A stretch of DNA of 64,000 bases from Brachynemurus nebulosus (Eukaryota > Arthropoda > Insecta > Neuroptera > Myrmeleontidae): positions 6,956,204-7,020,203 of the forward strand of contig JAPWDM010000021.1 in assembly GCA_035578155.1 (NCBI GenBank). Direction: 5' to 3'. Positions 12,564-24,542 of the stretch are shown piece by piece. The notes below the pieces were generated by a model. It was given only the letters and a program-made list of their open reading frames with translations. It had not been told where the DNA came from and searched no databases. How positions within the stretch are numbered: the stretch's first letter is position 1; the number at the start of each line of letters is the position of its first letter. The position numbers were made by a program, and so were the translations under genes.

Positions 12564-14765
12564 ACTAGCTGTTACCCGCGACTTCGCTACCGTGAATTTC
12601 GTAATTTAGTAAAAATAATTCTTCTTAGGTAGTTTGCTAAAATATTTTGCTTCTATTTTCTTATCATAAGCTGAAATGAATGGCTTTATTTATTGATAAG
12701 CTCACTCATCAATCTTCTCTGTTTTTAATTCTTTTCTTTGGCTAGTTATCTAGAAATAACTGAAAATTTTCAAAAACTAATTGGTCATTTCTTCAAGCAT
12801 ATAACATAGACTAAAAATCTAAAGTAAGCCTATTAAGAAGGTGTCAACGAATTTGGTTTAGAAGTAAAAATGTATGTTGATATAAAATACTCAAATATTA
12901 TATATTTTTAAAATCTTTAATATTTTGTAGACTTTACTCTGAATAAGTATCCTCCCTATTCCTATTGGAAAATTTAAATTCCTACATCCCCTATAAGTAT
13001 GCTTGCATTATATTTGAACATTTCCTAAGATAGCTGACTCATTGTTGGAGACGCTAGAACAGTAGGCGTTGAAAATGCAAGCTTTGACCTCTCCCCCATT
13101 TTTTGCGTTTAGTCCCTATTTTACTCGTACAGGATTAATTTTCAAAAAGTGTTGAAACATGTATTCATTAACTTTATTTTTGACAACTATGCCCTCTAGT
13201 TTTATTCGTGTAAAATTATCTTAACTCAGAGTAAAACTACTTTAAATTAGTTATTCCAAAACAAATCGAACAAATTTAGTTTCAAATCAGTTTTTTATAG
13301 TGCTTCGCTTCGCTCACCAAAGAGTTCAAAATTCTATAAAAGGTTAATTCTCCATGTAATGCTTCGCTCCGCTTGCCAAACGACTCGAAAGTAACCATAT
13401 TAATATATCTAATTTTCACACATTGAGATCTTTCCATAGATTCTCATATTGATGGTTTTAGAATTAATTCAATTTTAGATTCAAAATTATATATAGTTCC
13501 TACATAATTAAACTTTACTACAATCCTTTTCTGAAGTGAAATTTTATTAATAAAGCTCTCCTTCTTTTATTGTTAAAGGAGTATTTTTGACCTGATATGT
13601 ATATCAACTTTTGTCTTGAATATATCTACCCCCCATAAAGAATATTGTGATAATTTTAACTGGAGATGTTGTCGATGTTGAGATGGTGAGGCGTCTAAGA
13701 AATAAATTTATAAAGTTTCATTGAAATCTGTCCTGTGATTTTTGTGTCAGCCGTGTCCATAAAAAGCCAAACTGATCATTTTATTACATAAATTCTATGT
13801 AACTTCCAAAATATCAGTTTTAGGTATAAGAATATCTCATAGTACAGCAAAGATTATTTTTATAATACACCCTGGTCCGATAGAAATGCAATTATATTGC
13901 TATCTCTTTTTAAATACAAATTCATAATATACAGGTTGATAACTATGACTTGCGATTTCGATGTGTATAGAATACAAATGTATATGATAATTGTTTGTAA
14001 TACATTTTAGTGCAAAATATTTAATAATCAGTTAAAAATTTATACTTTTATAAAAAATAAATGTATTTCTTATTAAAAATGCATTTCATATTTAATACAT
14101 GAAACATCCTGTATACAAATTATATATATGTAGTACATGTTTAAATGAATAAAAAATATATTTCTTTCTTTCTTAAAAAGATTACGAAATATGTTTCTTT
14201 CTCGCACGTGTATTATAAAAAGAATTACTACTGTAACAGATAGACTTGACATTTTTCTACATAATTATGATAAAAAACATAGGTGATTCATTTAAAAAAA
14301 AAAAAAGATTTGCACAAATAAACAAAAAATATTAAAAAACTGCTTTATCTGACCACGCTGTATCAAGTCAAAAAGCTGAAATATCATTGTCACATAGAAT
14401 ATTAGTAACAATTTCCAGTGAATTTAAAATTTTGTGTCAAAAACACTTAAATAACAAATTTGGTGTCAACTTCCTGTATAACCGGAAATGGCACCAAGTT
14501 AAAAATATTTTAATTAAAATCTTCATAATTGAAAACTTCTATAACCAGATTTTCAAAAATCTACTTTATTTAGAAGACCATAAACTTTTAATGAAGATTT
14601 TATTTGAATCATCCTGTACATAACCATTTGGGAGATCACATTAAAATGTGGCTAAGATTGATTGGGAGGTTAATATCTATATTCCCTGTAAATTTCAGCT
14701 TATTAGCTTTAATAGTTTTTGAGTTAAATCGGTTCGTACAAACAGACAGACAGACAGACAAAAAT
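12564..14765 (+). repeat. Probable decayed LINE-related element (RTE-like phrases), no ORF
   Basis: It begins with CTAGCTGTTACCCGCGACTT, a phrase frequent at one end of insect RTE-type and related non-autonomous repeats. It closes with AGTTTTTGAGTTAAATCGGT followed by (CAGA)n at 14,741-14,765, typical of the 3' side. Between are GCTTCGCTTCGCTCACC near 13,303 and GCTTCGCTCCGCTTGCC near 13,360, which echo other copies in the window. No reverse transcriptase frame remains. It could equally be two fragments lying close together. Confidence 0.35.
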
Positions 14766-14931
14766 TTTTTTAAAGTTATATTTGGTATATTTGTCGAATT
14801 TGCTAACTAAAAAAAAAATTAATACTTAAAAATTCGAAAATCACAGACAAACCCTTCTATTTTATTTATAGGTATTGATTAATTTACAAATAACTGAATA
14901 AATGAATTTTGGCAGTGAACTTTATTTAGAT

Positions 14932-15147
14932 TTTTTAAATATGAATAGCTCCGCTACTATTTGAGTTCAAAGCTAAAAAATGGCGTCATTTTTCAGCGTA
15001 TTAAATTCCTTTCCAGCTAACATATGACATGATAACATATAACTGTCATGTATATGTTAGATGAAAGGGAATTTAATACGCTGAAAAATGAGGCCATTTT
15101 TTAGTTTTCAACTCAATTAATAGCGGAGCTATTAAAATTTAAAAAAA
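14932..15147. mobile_element. Hairpin (foldback) MITE
   Basis: A 216-bp near-palindrome. Left-arm landmarks AATAGCTCCGCTACTATTTG, CTAAAAAATGGCGTCATTTT and CAGCGTATTAAATTCC are repeated inverted on the right, with arms of about 100 bp. The centre is CATGATAACATATAACTGTC. No ORF. It is a different family from the 10,979 hairpin by sequence. Confidence 0.85.
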
Positions 15148-18100
15148 CCTGTCGTTGTGAGACTAATTGTAAGTGATTTTTGAAAATTTTTCATAGCCAT
15201 GTTAGCCATCTGCTAAAATTTGATATTTTTTTTTTATCAATAAGGGAACCACTTATGCACCAAAATTCATTAAATTGTAAGATGATGGGGTAAAAAAAGT
15301 ATTAAAACAGTATTGATTCGACATGGAATCAGCCATATCCACAAGACTTAAAACTATTTTTGTTTTCGAAGTACGATATAAACTTATACCTTTTATTAAA
15401 TAGTTTAAACTATACAGGGTGTAAAATATATAACTCTCCGAAAAAATAGGGGAGAAAGGTCTCAATTTACTAATTAAATTTTGCTAGTTAATTTGTACCG
15501 ATCAAGTTTCATTTCAGAAATATTTGATCGTCAAAAACGTGTTAAAAAATGGCTCCAAAAAAAAAACCTTAATCAGGCTCTGACTGCCTAACATATGTTT
15601 TTTTTTTTGGTTTTTTGAATGTTGAACTTTTTGTCAACAAAATATGTTTATGTACTTATTTATGGAATCTTTTGAAAATACCTGTACAGCAGCGTCCAAA
15701 AAAATTTGAACAAAATTTGTAGCAAAACAATTTCACCTCATATTTCATACCAAAATACGAAATTTAGTTCAGCATAAGTTAAAAAAAAAATTAAAATTTG
15801 AAATATTTATAGTAGTTAATTATAAATTAAATGAATTATTATGTTTTAAAATAGATAAAAACAATTATTATAGTTAATTAACCAGTCCAAATTGAAAATT
15901 ATACCGAACATTATAGTATTATTTTTTTGTTTAGTAGATACTGTCTACTTGTTATAATCGTACAAATACTCACAGGTAATGTAGTTTCTTTAAGAGAATA
16001 TTTTTTCATTATTCCAAAAATAAGATAAATATTAGTTTTTCTTGTTAAAACTTTCATTTTAAATTTGTACCTATTGATACAAAAGTAAAGAAAATATAAG
16101 TATATTGCACACTAAAGATTTCAAAAGTTTCTATAAAAAAATTGATTTTAAACAATCTGTTACCTAATTAGAATCTTTCTTAAATTTTTATGTACGTATA
16201 TGTGATTACTGTTACAAAAAATTTGGGTTAGTAGTATGCGGAGTATACCTATGTCAATGGCAGTTTATGGGTCATATATTTATTTAAAATTTAAGGACAA
16301 CTGATACTAGGTTTGTTCCAACATCCATTTTTCAACAAAGTATAAAACATGTATATGATTTATTTATGCCCATGCACGACAATAAACAAGTCACAAACAT
16401 GTTTGTAATGTACCTAGTGCTGGTATATTTAAAAACAATTGTTGGCATTTAATACATAATGTCTTCTTCCACAGTGTCGTAAGTATAACTTTTAATTCGA
16501 ATTTTTTGGTAATGAAATAATAATGGAATTATTTCGTTCTCTGTTTCAGCAGAGATGAATAGTGAAAATCAGAGTTGTTTTCTCATCTCACTCATATCGT
16601 TTATATTTTCACTAAAATTAAATCAATAAAACAAATATGGAATATCATAAAGTAACACTCTAAGTATTAAATAAAATTGTATTTCAGTTTATAAGAATTT
16701 CAGTAATAAGACATGTTAAAATAAAATTTATGCGTGTAGCTCGAAATTTTGTTAACCTACATTTTTAATATAATTATCTAGAAAACAGAAATTAATTTCT
16801 TTAATTTTTTTCTTTTTTTAAATCTCTATTAATAATTATACTTATAAAATTTGTTTATCTTGTTTGAAATTTTCAATTTCTGTACATTAAACAGTTAACC
16901 TGTAAACCGTTGTCTTTAAGCCGGAAAAAGATAGAAATAGCAATAAGTAAAAGAAAAACACTACATATATTCAAAAATCCTTCGCAAATTAGACAGTCAA
17001 TAACAAGTTTGTAATTTGGTGCATGTAAACAGACGTACTGTCAAATATAGCATGCTGGAACAAACCTATAATCATATATATTTGAAAATCACAAAATGCT
17101 TATTATCCTTGAAACGATCCAAAACATGTTTGCATTTGATGGCCGATTTTATTATGATGGGAATATATCTGCTAGACAAAACACACACAAAAATATTATG
17201 TACGTAGTACAATTATCACTATTATCAGTCACATTTAAGTATCTTTTTAGTGTTCCGAAGAAAAATTTAAAAACTTATAATTGCTTGATGTAGGTTGGTT
17301 CTTTTTGTATTAGAAAGTGGAGATTAAAATTAAAACATTTTTAAAACTTACCCCATTGTATGGAGTATCGCTAGAAATTATTCGTAAAATAAGGGTTTCT
17401 TTTACCATTTTTCATTAATTTTTAACTCTGTTTACAAAATGCTGAGGTTAAAACTTTTTTTTTCTTTCCGAAAAATGTTAAATTGGTTATTCAAAAAGTC
17501 AGAAAAATTACAGGCACTAATATTTATTAAAAACACTCAATTAAAATTATTTCAGCTAATCTGTCTCAATAAGTTTCAGAGATATAAGCAACCAAATTTT
17601 CGAAAATTTAAAAGTAATTTCTAGAAAATGATTAACAGTAAATGAAATATTTTCCAAAATGCAATTCCAATAGAAATAACCTGTGGCGCAGGATAGTGTT
17701 AGAAAAATCTTTTAAAATGAAGTTATGGTCCTTTTAACAACTATTGTACACCAAAGTTTATGAACCAGAGTTAAAGAACACTCGATTTACTTTGGCATGT
17801 ACGACCAATTCATTATGTTAATTTTAATTAAACCATTTTCAAACACTGTGAATTTTAATTAAATCATTCTGGCAAAATTAAACATTATTTACAATTCGAA
17901 AAATCTGTCACAGATGGCGCAATTATATCAGTGAATATATATATTACTGTAAGTGTCCGAAATACAGTGTATCTTAAGTACACTGGTGTATGTTAACAAC
18001 AACCACGCTAGTTTGTGAACGACCGTTATTGATTCTCTTCATGGTGGTTTCGGTCATACAACGGAGCCTAATTTCTTCTGATATTTAAAACTTACTTCCA

Positions 18101-18291
18101 AAGAATCATCTTATGCACCAAATCATTATCACACCAACGACTCACTTGTTGAATAAACTAGCAAGTACCTAACAAGTACCTTACAAGTAGTTTAATTAAA
18201 ACTAATCGCGAATATAATCTCATTATTCAGAATTACTTGTATTTTTCTATATATTTTCTTATTATCTTATATTGATATTTATTTTTTTCAG
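15148..18291. other. AT-rich DNA without a recognisable gene
   Basis: Scattered ORFs of 60-70 codons have no recognisable domains. CTATACAGGGTGTAAAATAT at about 15,411 resembles a Tc1/mariner-type terminus but has no partner. The region 17,900-18,250 immediately upstream of the CXC exon may hold an intron or non-coding exon; no donor can be tied to the acceptor at 18,290. Confidence 0.35.
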
Positions 18292-18516
18292 AAATTTAAT
18301 AAGTCTGAGCAACTGCAGCTTTCAAAAATGAAACCATCGTATTCCAGTGGCTGTAAATGCGGGAAAAGATCAAAAAATCAATTTTACTTAGTTTGCTATG
18401 GACAAAAATGTTCCTGTTATCAATCAAAGAAACCTTGCCAAGATTGCAGATGTAATGGTTGTAAGAATGTTTACAATAATACGCAAGAAATTTGGTTAGT
18501 TCACAGTAACAATTGA
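18292..18516 (+). CDS. MSL2-type CXC domain exon (partial gene)
   Basis: The exon opens after the acceptor TTATTTTTTTCAG (AG at 18,290-18,291) and is in frame from its first base, 12 codons before ATG 18,328. It encodes nine cysteines in the order C-x-C, C-x4-C-x-C, C-x2-C-x-C-x2-C (from the Met: C9, C11, C23, C28, C30, C37, C40, C42, C45), with the core CSCYQSKKPCQDCRCNGCKN. This matches the zinc-binding CXC domain of MSL2-family E3 ubiquitin ligases, a DNA-binding module of the dosage-compensation complex in flies. The stop follows 17 codons after the last Cys. No RING exon is found upstream in this window. It could be a terminal exon, an exon captured by a transposon, or a retained fragment. 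Confidence 0.6.
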   Translation, partial: KFNKSEQLQLSKMKPSYSSGCKCGKRSKNQFYLVCYGQKCSCYQSKKPCQDCRCNGCKNVYNNTQEIWLVHSNN

Positions 18517-18550
18517 TTACAAGTATGTCAATTAAAAATTAATACAAAGG

Positions 18551-19390
<840 letters not shown>

Positions 19391-20107
19391 ATACAGCGTG
19401 TTAGTGAATAAGTGCGAAATATTTTAATGGGTGATTGCTGAGGTTTGTTTATGTAAAAAAGTTTATATCCACCCATGTCCGAAAACGCTTAGTTTCCAAG
19501 ATACAGAGTGTTCAGTTTCTCGTCTTTTTTAAATATTTTCTTAAATATTTCAAGAACGTTTTGAGATATTCCGTAAAATTTGGGATACGCTACGACAGGA
19601 TAAATACCCATATTCTGAAGTAGACAGAATATTTCCATTCAAACCAGTGGCGTCCGTACGGCCATATGATGATATATTTTTGAAGAAAAAAAGGGACGCC
19701 AATGATTTTTTCTAATTTTAAAATGTTTTTTAAATGTTCTATAAATTGTTGACAAAAATGACCTCTTAGTATTTTGTCGTTCATGTGTCCGTTTTCAAGA
19801 TAAAAAGCAATTTTCAATTACTGTTCTTACTACAAAATCGGTTTAGGTTCTCCTATTAACTGCTGAGGTCATTTTATGAAAAAGTCTTACCAACAAAAAG
19901 GTGAAGACGCTTCATTTCTACAGTATGATCACATAATTTGTTTTTAATTTAATATAGAAAAATATTTTTAAAAAACAAGAAAAGGGATACTCTGTATCTT
20001 GGAAACTAAGCGTTTTCGGACCTGGGTTTATATAAACTTTTTTACATAAAAAAACCTCAGCAATCACCCATTAAAATTTTTCGCACTTATTCACTAACAC
20101 CCTGTAT
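19391..20107. mobile_element. Non-autonomous Tc1/mariner-like element
   Basis: About 140-bp terminal inverted repeats: the left end TACAGCGTGTTAGTGAATAA is the reverse complement of TTATTCACTAACACCCTGTA at the right. Inner blocks GGGTGATTGCTGAGG and CGAAAACGCTTAGTTTCCAA are also mirrored. Both ends abut TA, consistent with a TA target duplication. Length is about 717 bp with no transposase frame. Assignment to Tc1/mariner rests on the TA flanks only. Confidence 0.72.
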
Positions 20108-20160
20108 AGAAAAATTTTATTAATATTATAACAAGAATTTCAATAACTCAAATATATTTA

Positions 20161-20280
20161 AATTTATAAAATTTACAAAAATATACAACAGTGGTGGAAT
20201 TATATAATTTATAAAAGTTAAAAAAATATACAAAAGTGGTGAAATTATATAATTTATAAAAATTACAAAAATATGTACAC
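20161..20280. repeat. 45-bp tandem repeat, about 2.7 copies
   Basis: AATTTATAAAATTTACAAAA with ATATACAACAGTGGTGGAAT recurs exactly 45 bases apart at 20,161, 20,206 and 20,251, the last copy partial. It adjoins the 3' end of the transposase remnant. Confidence 0.85.
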
Positions 20281-20304
20281 TAATTTCAATTTTTTTATAC
20301 AAAT

Positions 20305-20675
20305 TTATTCACTGTCTGAAATTTCTTCTGAAGAAGTGTCATCTACCGAAATAATGAAACGGTTTGTTACATTGTCCACTTTTTCATCTAAACTCCACAT
20401 TTTTTCTTCTTCTTTAAGTACATGGTTAATGCATTTTTGCCAATTTTCGGCCGTAACTTGCGCAATAGCTTCATGCATTAAATTTTTGATCAAATTCGAT
20501 TAATAATTCGATAAACTGTTTGGGCTGTAACGCCTACAATTTCTGTTATATAATTCACAACCGATTTTATAGACAACGGTTTTACATCATATTCTGACAT
20601 TTTTTTTTTGTATAAATTAGCTATTATTACTTTTTCAGTTTCTGTTACTGGCGTTCTCTTTGGTCTTGCAAGCAT
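20305..20675 (-). pseudogene. Transposase remnant with deleted catalytic core (IS630/Tc1-like HTH)
   Basis: Two abutting minus-strand ORFs look like the two ends of one protein. The upstream part (20,675-20,490, 61 codons) has a helix-turn-helix-like N-terminus: basic RPKRTPVTETEKVIIANLYK, then SVVNYITEIVGVTAQTVYRI. The downstream part (20,493-20,305) resembles a transposase C-terminal tail, with NLMHEAIAQVTAENWQKCIN and an acidic Ser/Asp/Glu-rich end. They meet near 20,490 in different frames, and the roughly 200 residues holding the DDE/D domain are missing. I infer an internally deleted copy of an IS630-Tc1-type transposon common in arthropods; the family name is from memory of the N- and C-terminal style, not from catalytic motifs. 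Confidence 0.55.
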
Positions 20676-20784
20676 TGTTAAAAAAAATTTACAAAAAAAA
20701 AAAATTATATTTACACTACAGCTTGCAAACTTTTATAAATATTGATATAAACAGAAAAATTATAAAGTACTAATAATACTATAT

Positions 20785-21055
20785 TAAAATATGTACAGAA
20801 ATTAAAAATTATATACAAAAGATAAGAATAATATATAAAAGATAAGAATACTAAAATTTAAAACTGATTAATAAAAAATAATTTAAAAATTTAAAATCTA
20901 AGACAATTATAATTATAAATATTAAAATATGTACAAGAAATTAAAAATTATATACAAAAGATAAAAGATAATACTAATATTAAAATTTAAAAATGATTAA
21001 TAAAAATAAAATTTAAAAATTTAAAACCGAAGAGAATTATAAATAATATTAAAAT
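20785..21055. repeat. Two-copy tandem repeat of about 130-140 bp
   Basis: AAAATATGTACAGAAATTAA with AAATTATATACAAAAGATAA and TTTAAAAATTTAAAATCTAA occurs at about 20,787 and again at about 20,925 with small indels. Extremely A/T-rich; no ORF. It lies just upstream of the transposase remnant and may belong to the same element. Confidence 0.7.
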
Positions 21056-21747
21056 TGAAAAAAATTATTAAAAATTACACAGAAAAAATATATCAGAATT
21101 TGATAGCAAAACTTACGCGTCAGAAAATAAATTAAAATTTAAATATTATTGAATATTTTGTTCCTAATATCGCACCCCAGTGGACTAGGTCATAAAATTT
21201 ATTGGCACACGTTTTCATAAGAAATAGGCATTAATAACTTAAGAAAGGAGATGGAGTATGCACTATTAGTTCAGGTACTGTTTTCAAAAAACGTGCTTTC
21301 TTTTTTTATTATACTTTATTTTAAGCGGTTGTTCACGTGATTTTTTTTCAGAAAGAGGTTGACCTAGTTTAATTTCTATTTTTGAGGAATCTATAGTTAC
21401 AGATAATTTCCAGTTATAAAATATAATTTTTTCTACTATTTTATGTTAAAGGAGGGTTACGAGTTACAACTACTCTTTAATTAATTTTTTTTTTTTTAAT
21501 CCATATTGATATTAATCTTTCAAATACGTATATCGGACGATTTAAAAAAAAATAATAGACTCAAAATGTATGTTTGAATTTATATTTAGTGTTTTTACAA
21601 AATAAGTTATACATAATGGAGGAAATTTCGATATAATTGTTAATCTTGAAATATTATCGATATTTTTAAAAATTTGAAATACGGTTGTGTCCCAGCGCAT
21701 TCGAAAATGTATGCATAGATACATGAGTATAGTCACTTTATTATTTC
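21056..21747. other. AT-rich DNA, nothing recognised
   Basis: No coding region with a recognisable domain and no clear internal repeat. Confidence 0.35.
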
Positions 21748-21750
21748 TTA

Positions 21751-22077
21751 TAGCCGATCCAGACTATACAAACTTTTGTTTGCGCAAACATAAGTTTGTG
21801 CAAAATGGTACGTGTGGACATGAAGTTTGCGCAAACATTTTGTAAAATCACACAAACTTTTGTTTGAATAAATTGTTTACACAAACATAAGTTTGGGCAA
21901 ACGATACGTGTGAACGTGATGTTCAAAGTTTGTACCAGTGTTTGTGAATTTTTGTATCTCGCATCAAAAAGTTGGTATCTCCCCAAAAGTTTGTGTAATG
22001 TGGACGTGCTACTTTTACAAACTTTTGTTTGTGCAAAAGTTTGTACAAACAAAAGTTTGTGTAGTATAGACGAGCTA
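21751..22077. mobile_element. PIF/Harbinger-like MITE with TTA duplication
   Basis: The ends TAGCCGATCCAGACTATACA and TGTAGTATAGACGAGCTA are imperfect inverted repeats, each followed inward by copies of ACAAACTTTTGTTTG. TTA immediately precedes (21,748-21,750) and follows (22,078-22,080) the element, a three-base target duplication of the TWA type typical of PIF/Harbinger. The interior holds many direct and inverted copies of CAAACTTTTGTTTG / AAGTTTGTGCAAA, so it can fold extensively. The ORF across it on the minus strand is made of these repeats and is not a gene. Confidence 0.72.
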
Positions 22078-22080
22078 TTA

Positions 22081-22775
22081 CTGTCTTAAGCCGTGTATCA
22101 GAAAGAAATAAAATATATACTAACTCCCTCTACAAGATTGTAAACGCCAAATTCTAAAATTGGTTTCTGCGACTGTGACAACAAAAATAAAATTTTATAT
22201 TTTTACTTTATTTAATAATTAAGATATATTAAATAATCATAATTTTTAATAACTGTAATACATTCTTCCTGGTTTTTTAACTTGGTATTGTTTCCTTTAA
22301 TTTTCCATTTTTCTAATAAAATTAGTGAAAATGACAGTCTGTGATACTCAAGATATACATACATTTTTAATAATCAATATTCTAGATTCGAAAACAAGAA
22401 CAAATCGTGTTTTTACTGTTGCTAGTATGGAGATTAGACAAGGAGACGAAACTCAACGTATTCACAAAAGTGTCCAAATCAAAGATGGCGCTCATGTTCG
22501 ACGGATACGAAAGCGGTACAGTACTTATTCTCAAATGGAACACTCTCAAATAGAAACACGAGCTTCTATATTATCTTTGTGAGCTTTTGAATATAATCTT
22601 TTTCAATATTCAACTCAGTTATAAAGTGGGTTTTTTGATCGTTTTTAAAATAAACTTAACAATTTTTATTTTGCGTCGTATCATTTATATTGTATATTAT
22701 ATAATTCGCTGACGTCACTATGTAAAATTGGAGTCAATACCATTGGATATTCGCCGTATAAAGTAATTTAAACTA
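22081..22775. other. AT-rich DNA with a small unassigned ORF
   Basis: An 85-codon plus-strand frame (22,325-22,582) has less biased composition than its neighbours but no recognised domain. Its 3' part (AGTACTTATTCTCAAATGGA at about 22,519) is repeated inverted at about 23,922, beyond the hAT-like element, so it probably belongs to a repeat that this element interrupted. Confidence 0.35.
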
Positions 22776-23806
22776 TAACCCCGGGTACACACTGAGACGA
22801 ACATTGTTAGCTAACACAGTTCGCTAACATTGTTCACTAACATGTTCGTTTGATTTCAGTTGTACTAACATTTTTAAATAACATTTTTATTTAAAAAAAT
22901 GTTATTTAGCGTGTTATTATGTTTCCCATTGACGAGCGGTAAACTTCAAAGAGTTTGAATGTTAGCTAACATTTTTTAATGAAACAAAATATTTGTTTTG
23001 TATTTGAACAAGTTTATTTTTTTTATGTATTTGTATAATTTATATTTGCTATAATTTTTATTAAGAGTTTTTATGTTTTTATTTTTTAATTTTTTGATGA
23101 TTTGCGGTTTAATGAATATTGAAAAATCTGTTTTAGACATTCTATAGAAGTTTCTGATTTTACTTGCATCTTGAATTTGAAAATTATTCTGTAATTCTAA
23201 AGCTAGACAACATTATTGCAAAACACTTTTTATCCACCATTGACGCTTTTTTTCTTCTTTATTTTGATATCCAAACTAGAGATATCGCTGAGAATTTTTA
23301 TATCTTGTTCCCACCTACACCCGAAGTTAATTTGCCATTCCCCCCGAAGTTGATTTGCCAATCCTGAAAAAAAGTCAAATCCCCATAAGTCTCAATTCCA
23401 CCCGATTTATCAGTTTTAATTCAATTCCCAAAGGAACTCGGTTCTTGCTTCGATTACCACCTTTAGTGCCAGTCCCAATCCCGTGAAAATTATATGTTCC
23501 CGTTCGTTTCTAAAAAAACTCAATCCTTTCTCGTTTCCCGGCCGATTGATATGTCCAATCAAAAATCACACTTAGAATACCATAACGTCAACATCACTAC
23601 TTGATAATTTTTTATATCAATAATGAATAAAAGCATGTAACAACAATAAAATACCAAATGTTCTAAAAAAATTGAAATTTCAGTGTGTACATTCATGTTA
23701 GCTAACTTTGTTAGTTAACAAATGTTCAGAAACGTTGTTCGCTAACAAAAGTTAGCTAACATTTGTGTTAGCTAACAATGTTTGTCTCAGTGTGTACCCG
23801 GCATTA
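22776..23806. mobile_element. hAT-like non-autonomous element with subterminal GTTAGCTAACA repeats
   Basis: The termini CCGGGTACACACTGAGAC and GTCTCAGTGTGTACCCGG are a perfect inverted pair. Inward of both lie clustered palindromic motifs TGTTAGCTAACA, TTAGCGAACA and GTTCRCTAACA, more than ten in all, the arrangement typical of hAT subterminal transposase-binding sites. About 1.03 kb, no transposase. The interior (about 23,320-23,580) is unusually C-rich on the plus strand. No clean 8-bp target duplication was found, so hAT is an inference. Confidence 0.72.
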
Positions 23807-23873
23807 GAGTTTATTTCATACATATGTAATTTCTATGTATTTCCTTACTATTAAATATCATCAACCGACATTG

Positions 23874-23938
23874 GTGATTCTCAAATGGAAACACTCACTT
23901 CCCCAGTCCCGACGTGTTTCCATTTGAGAATAAGTACT
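23874..23938. repeat. Short hairpin TTCTCAAATGGAAACAC
   Basis: TTCTCAAATGGAAACAC and its reverse complement GTGTTTCCATTTGAGAA are separated by about 23 bases (TCACTTCCCCAGTCCCGACG and neighbours). The right arm continues into TAAGTACT, matching an inverted copy at about 22,519. Confidence 0.8.
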
Positions 23939-24009
23939 GCAGTTACATTCTGTTTCATCCGTTTTATGTTACTATATTCGCTATATTTACATCAGTATTT
24001 GAACTTTAT

Positions 24010-24542
24010 TAACGCTGCGAGTGGTAAAAAAAGAAAGCCTTATATTTACCATTTTCCTGATCAATTTTGTCAATTCCTCTCATATAAGTAAGATCTCCAT
24101 CTTATAATACTTCATTGTTGCTAGTATGAAGAAAATTCAGTTGATTTTTTATCATTCTACAGAAATATCTTACCTTGAGATTTCAGGATGAGAAGACCCC
24201 ATGACGACTTTTTTAAAGATATTTTAATATGTAGCAAATGTATTAAACAAGTTGTAGGCATGCATAGCATTGCAAAGACACCCAGTGAAATCGCTCAGTA
24301 TCTAAAATTACCAGAATTTAATTTGTATACTGGTCATTGCTTTCGCCGTATATCGGCTACATTATTAGTTAACGGTGGAGATAACATGATACTGTGATAC
24401 ATTAAAGCGCCACAAAAGATGGAAGAACATGAGTGTAGCAAAAGAATACATTGAAAACTGTATAAAAACTAAGATTGTAATAGCCAAAAAAAATTATCGG
24501 ACCCATAAACAATGGAAATTGCTAAATATAAAGCAGCAGTAA
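24010..24542 (+). pseudogene. Crypton-type tyrosine recombinase C-terminal remnant
   Basis: The frame 24,188-24,397 contains a tyrosine recombinase signature: QVVGMHSIAKTPSEIAQYLK, then YTGHCFRRISATLLVNGG, where H-x-x-R is a catalytic pair. It stops at TGA 24,395-24,397. A second frame from 24,399 to the stop at 24,540-24,542 continues the homology as TLKRHKRWKNMSVAKEYIEN, with Trp and the candidate nucleophile Tyr. A single frameshift therefore breaks the domain. An acceptor-like TTTCAG at about 24,182-24,187 and a donor-like AAGTAAG at about 24,088 suggest an upstream exon from about 24,010 (KKRKPYIYHFPDQFCQF), in phase if spliced. Such Crypton-derived recombinase proteins are widespread in arthropods. 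The N-terminal part is absent. Confidence 0.65.

Noticed and set aside
17016..17624. Upstream exons of the CXC gene in the 17-kb ORFs
   Set aside because: These ORFs show no RING finger, coiled coil or conserved segment and have no usable donor sites.
21741..22052. 103-codon minus-strand ORF
   Set aside because: It is made of the palindromic repeats of the Harbinger-like MITE.
22325..22582. 85-codon plus-strand ORF as a gene
   Set aside because: No recognised domain, and its 3' end belongs to an inverted repeat found again at 23.9 kb.
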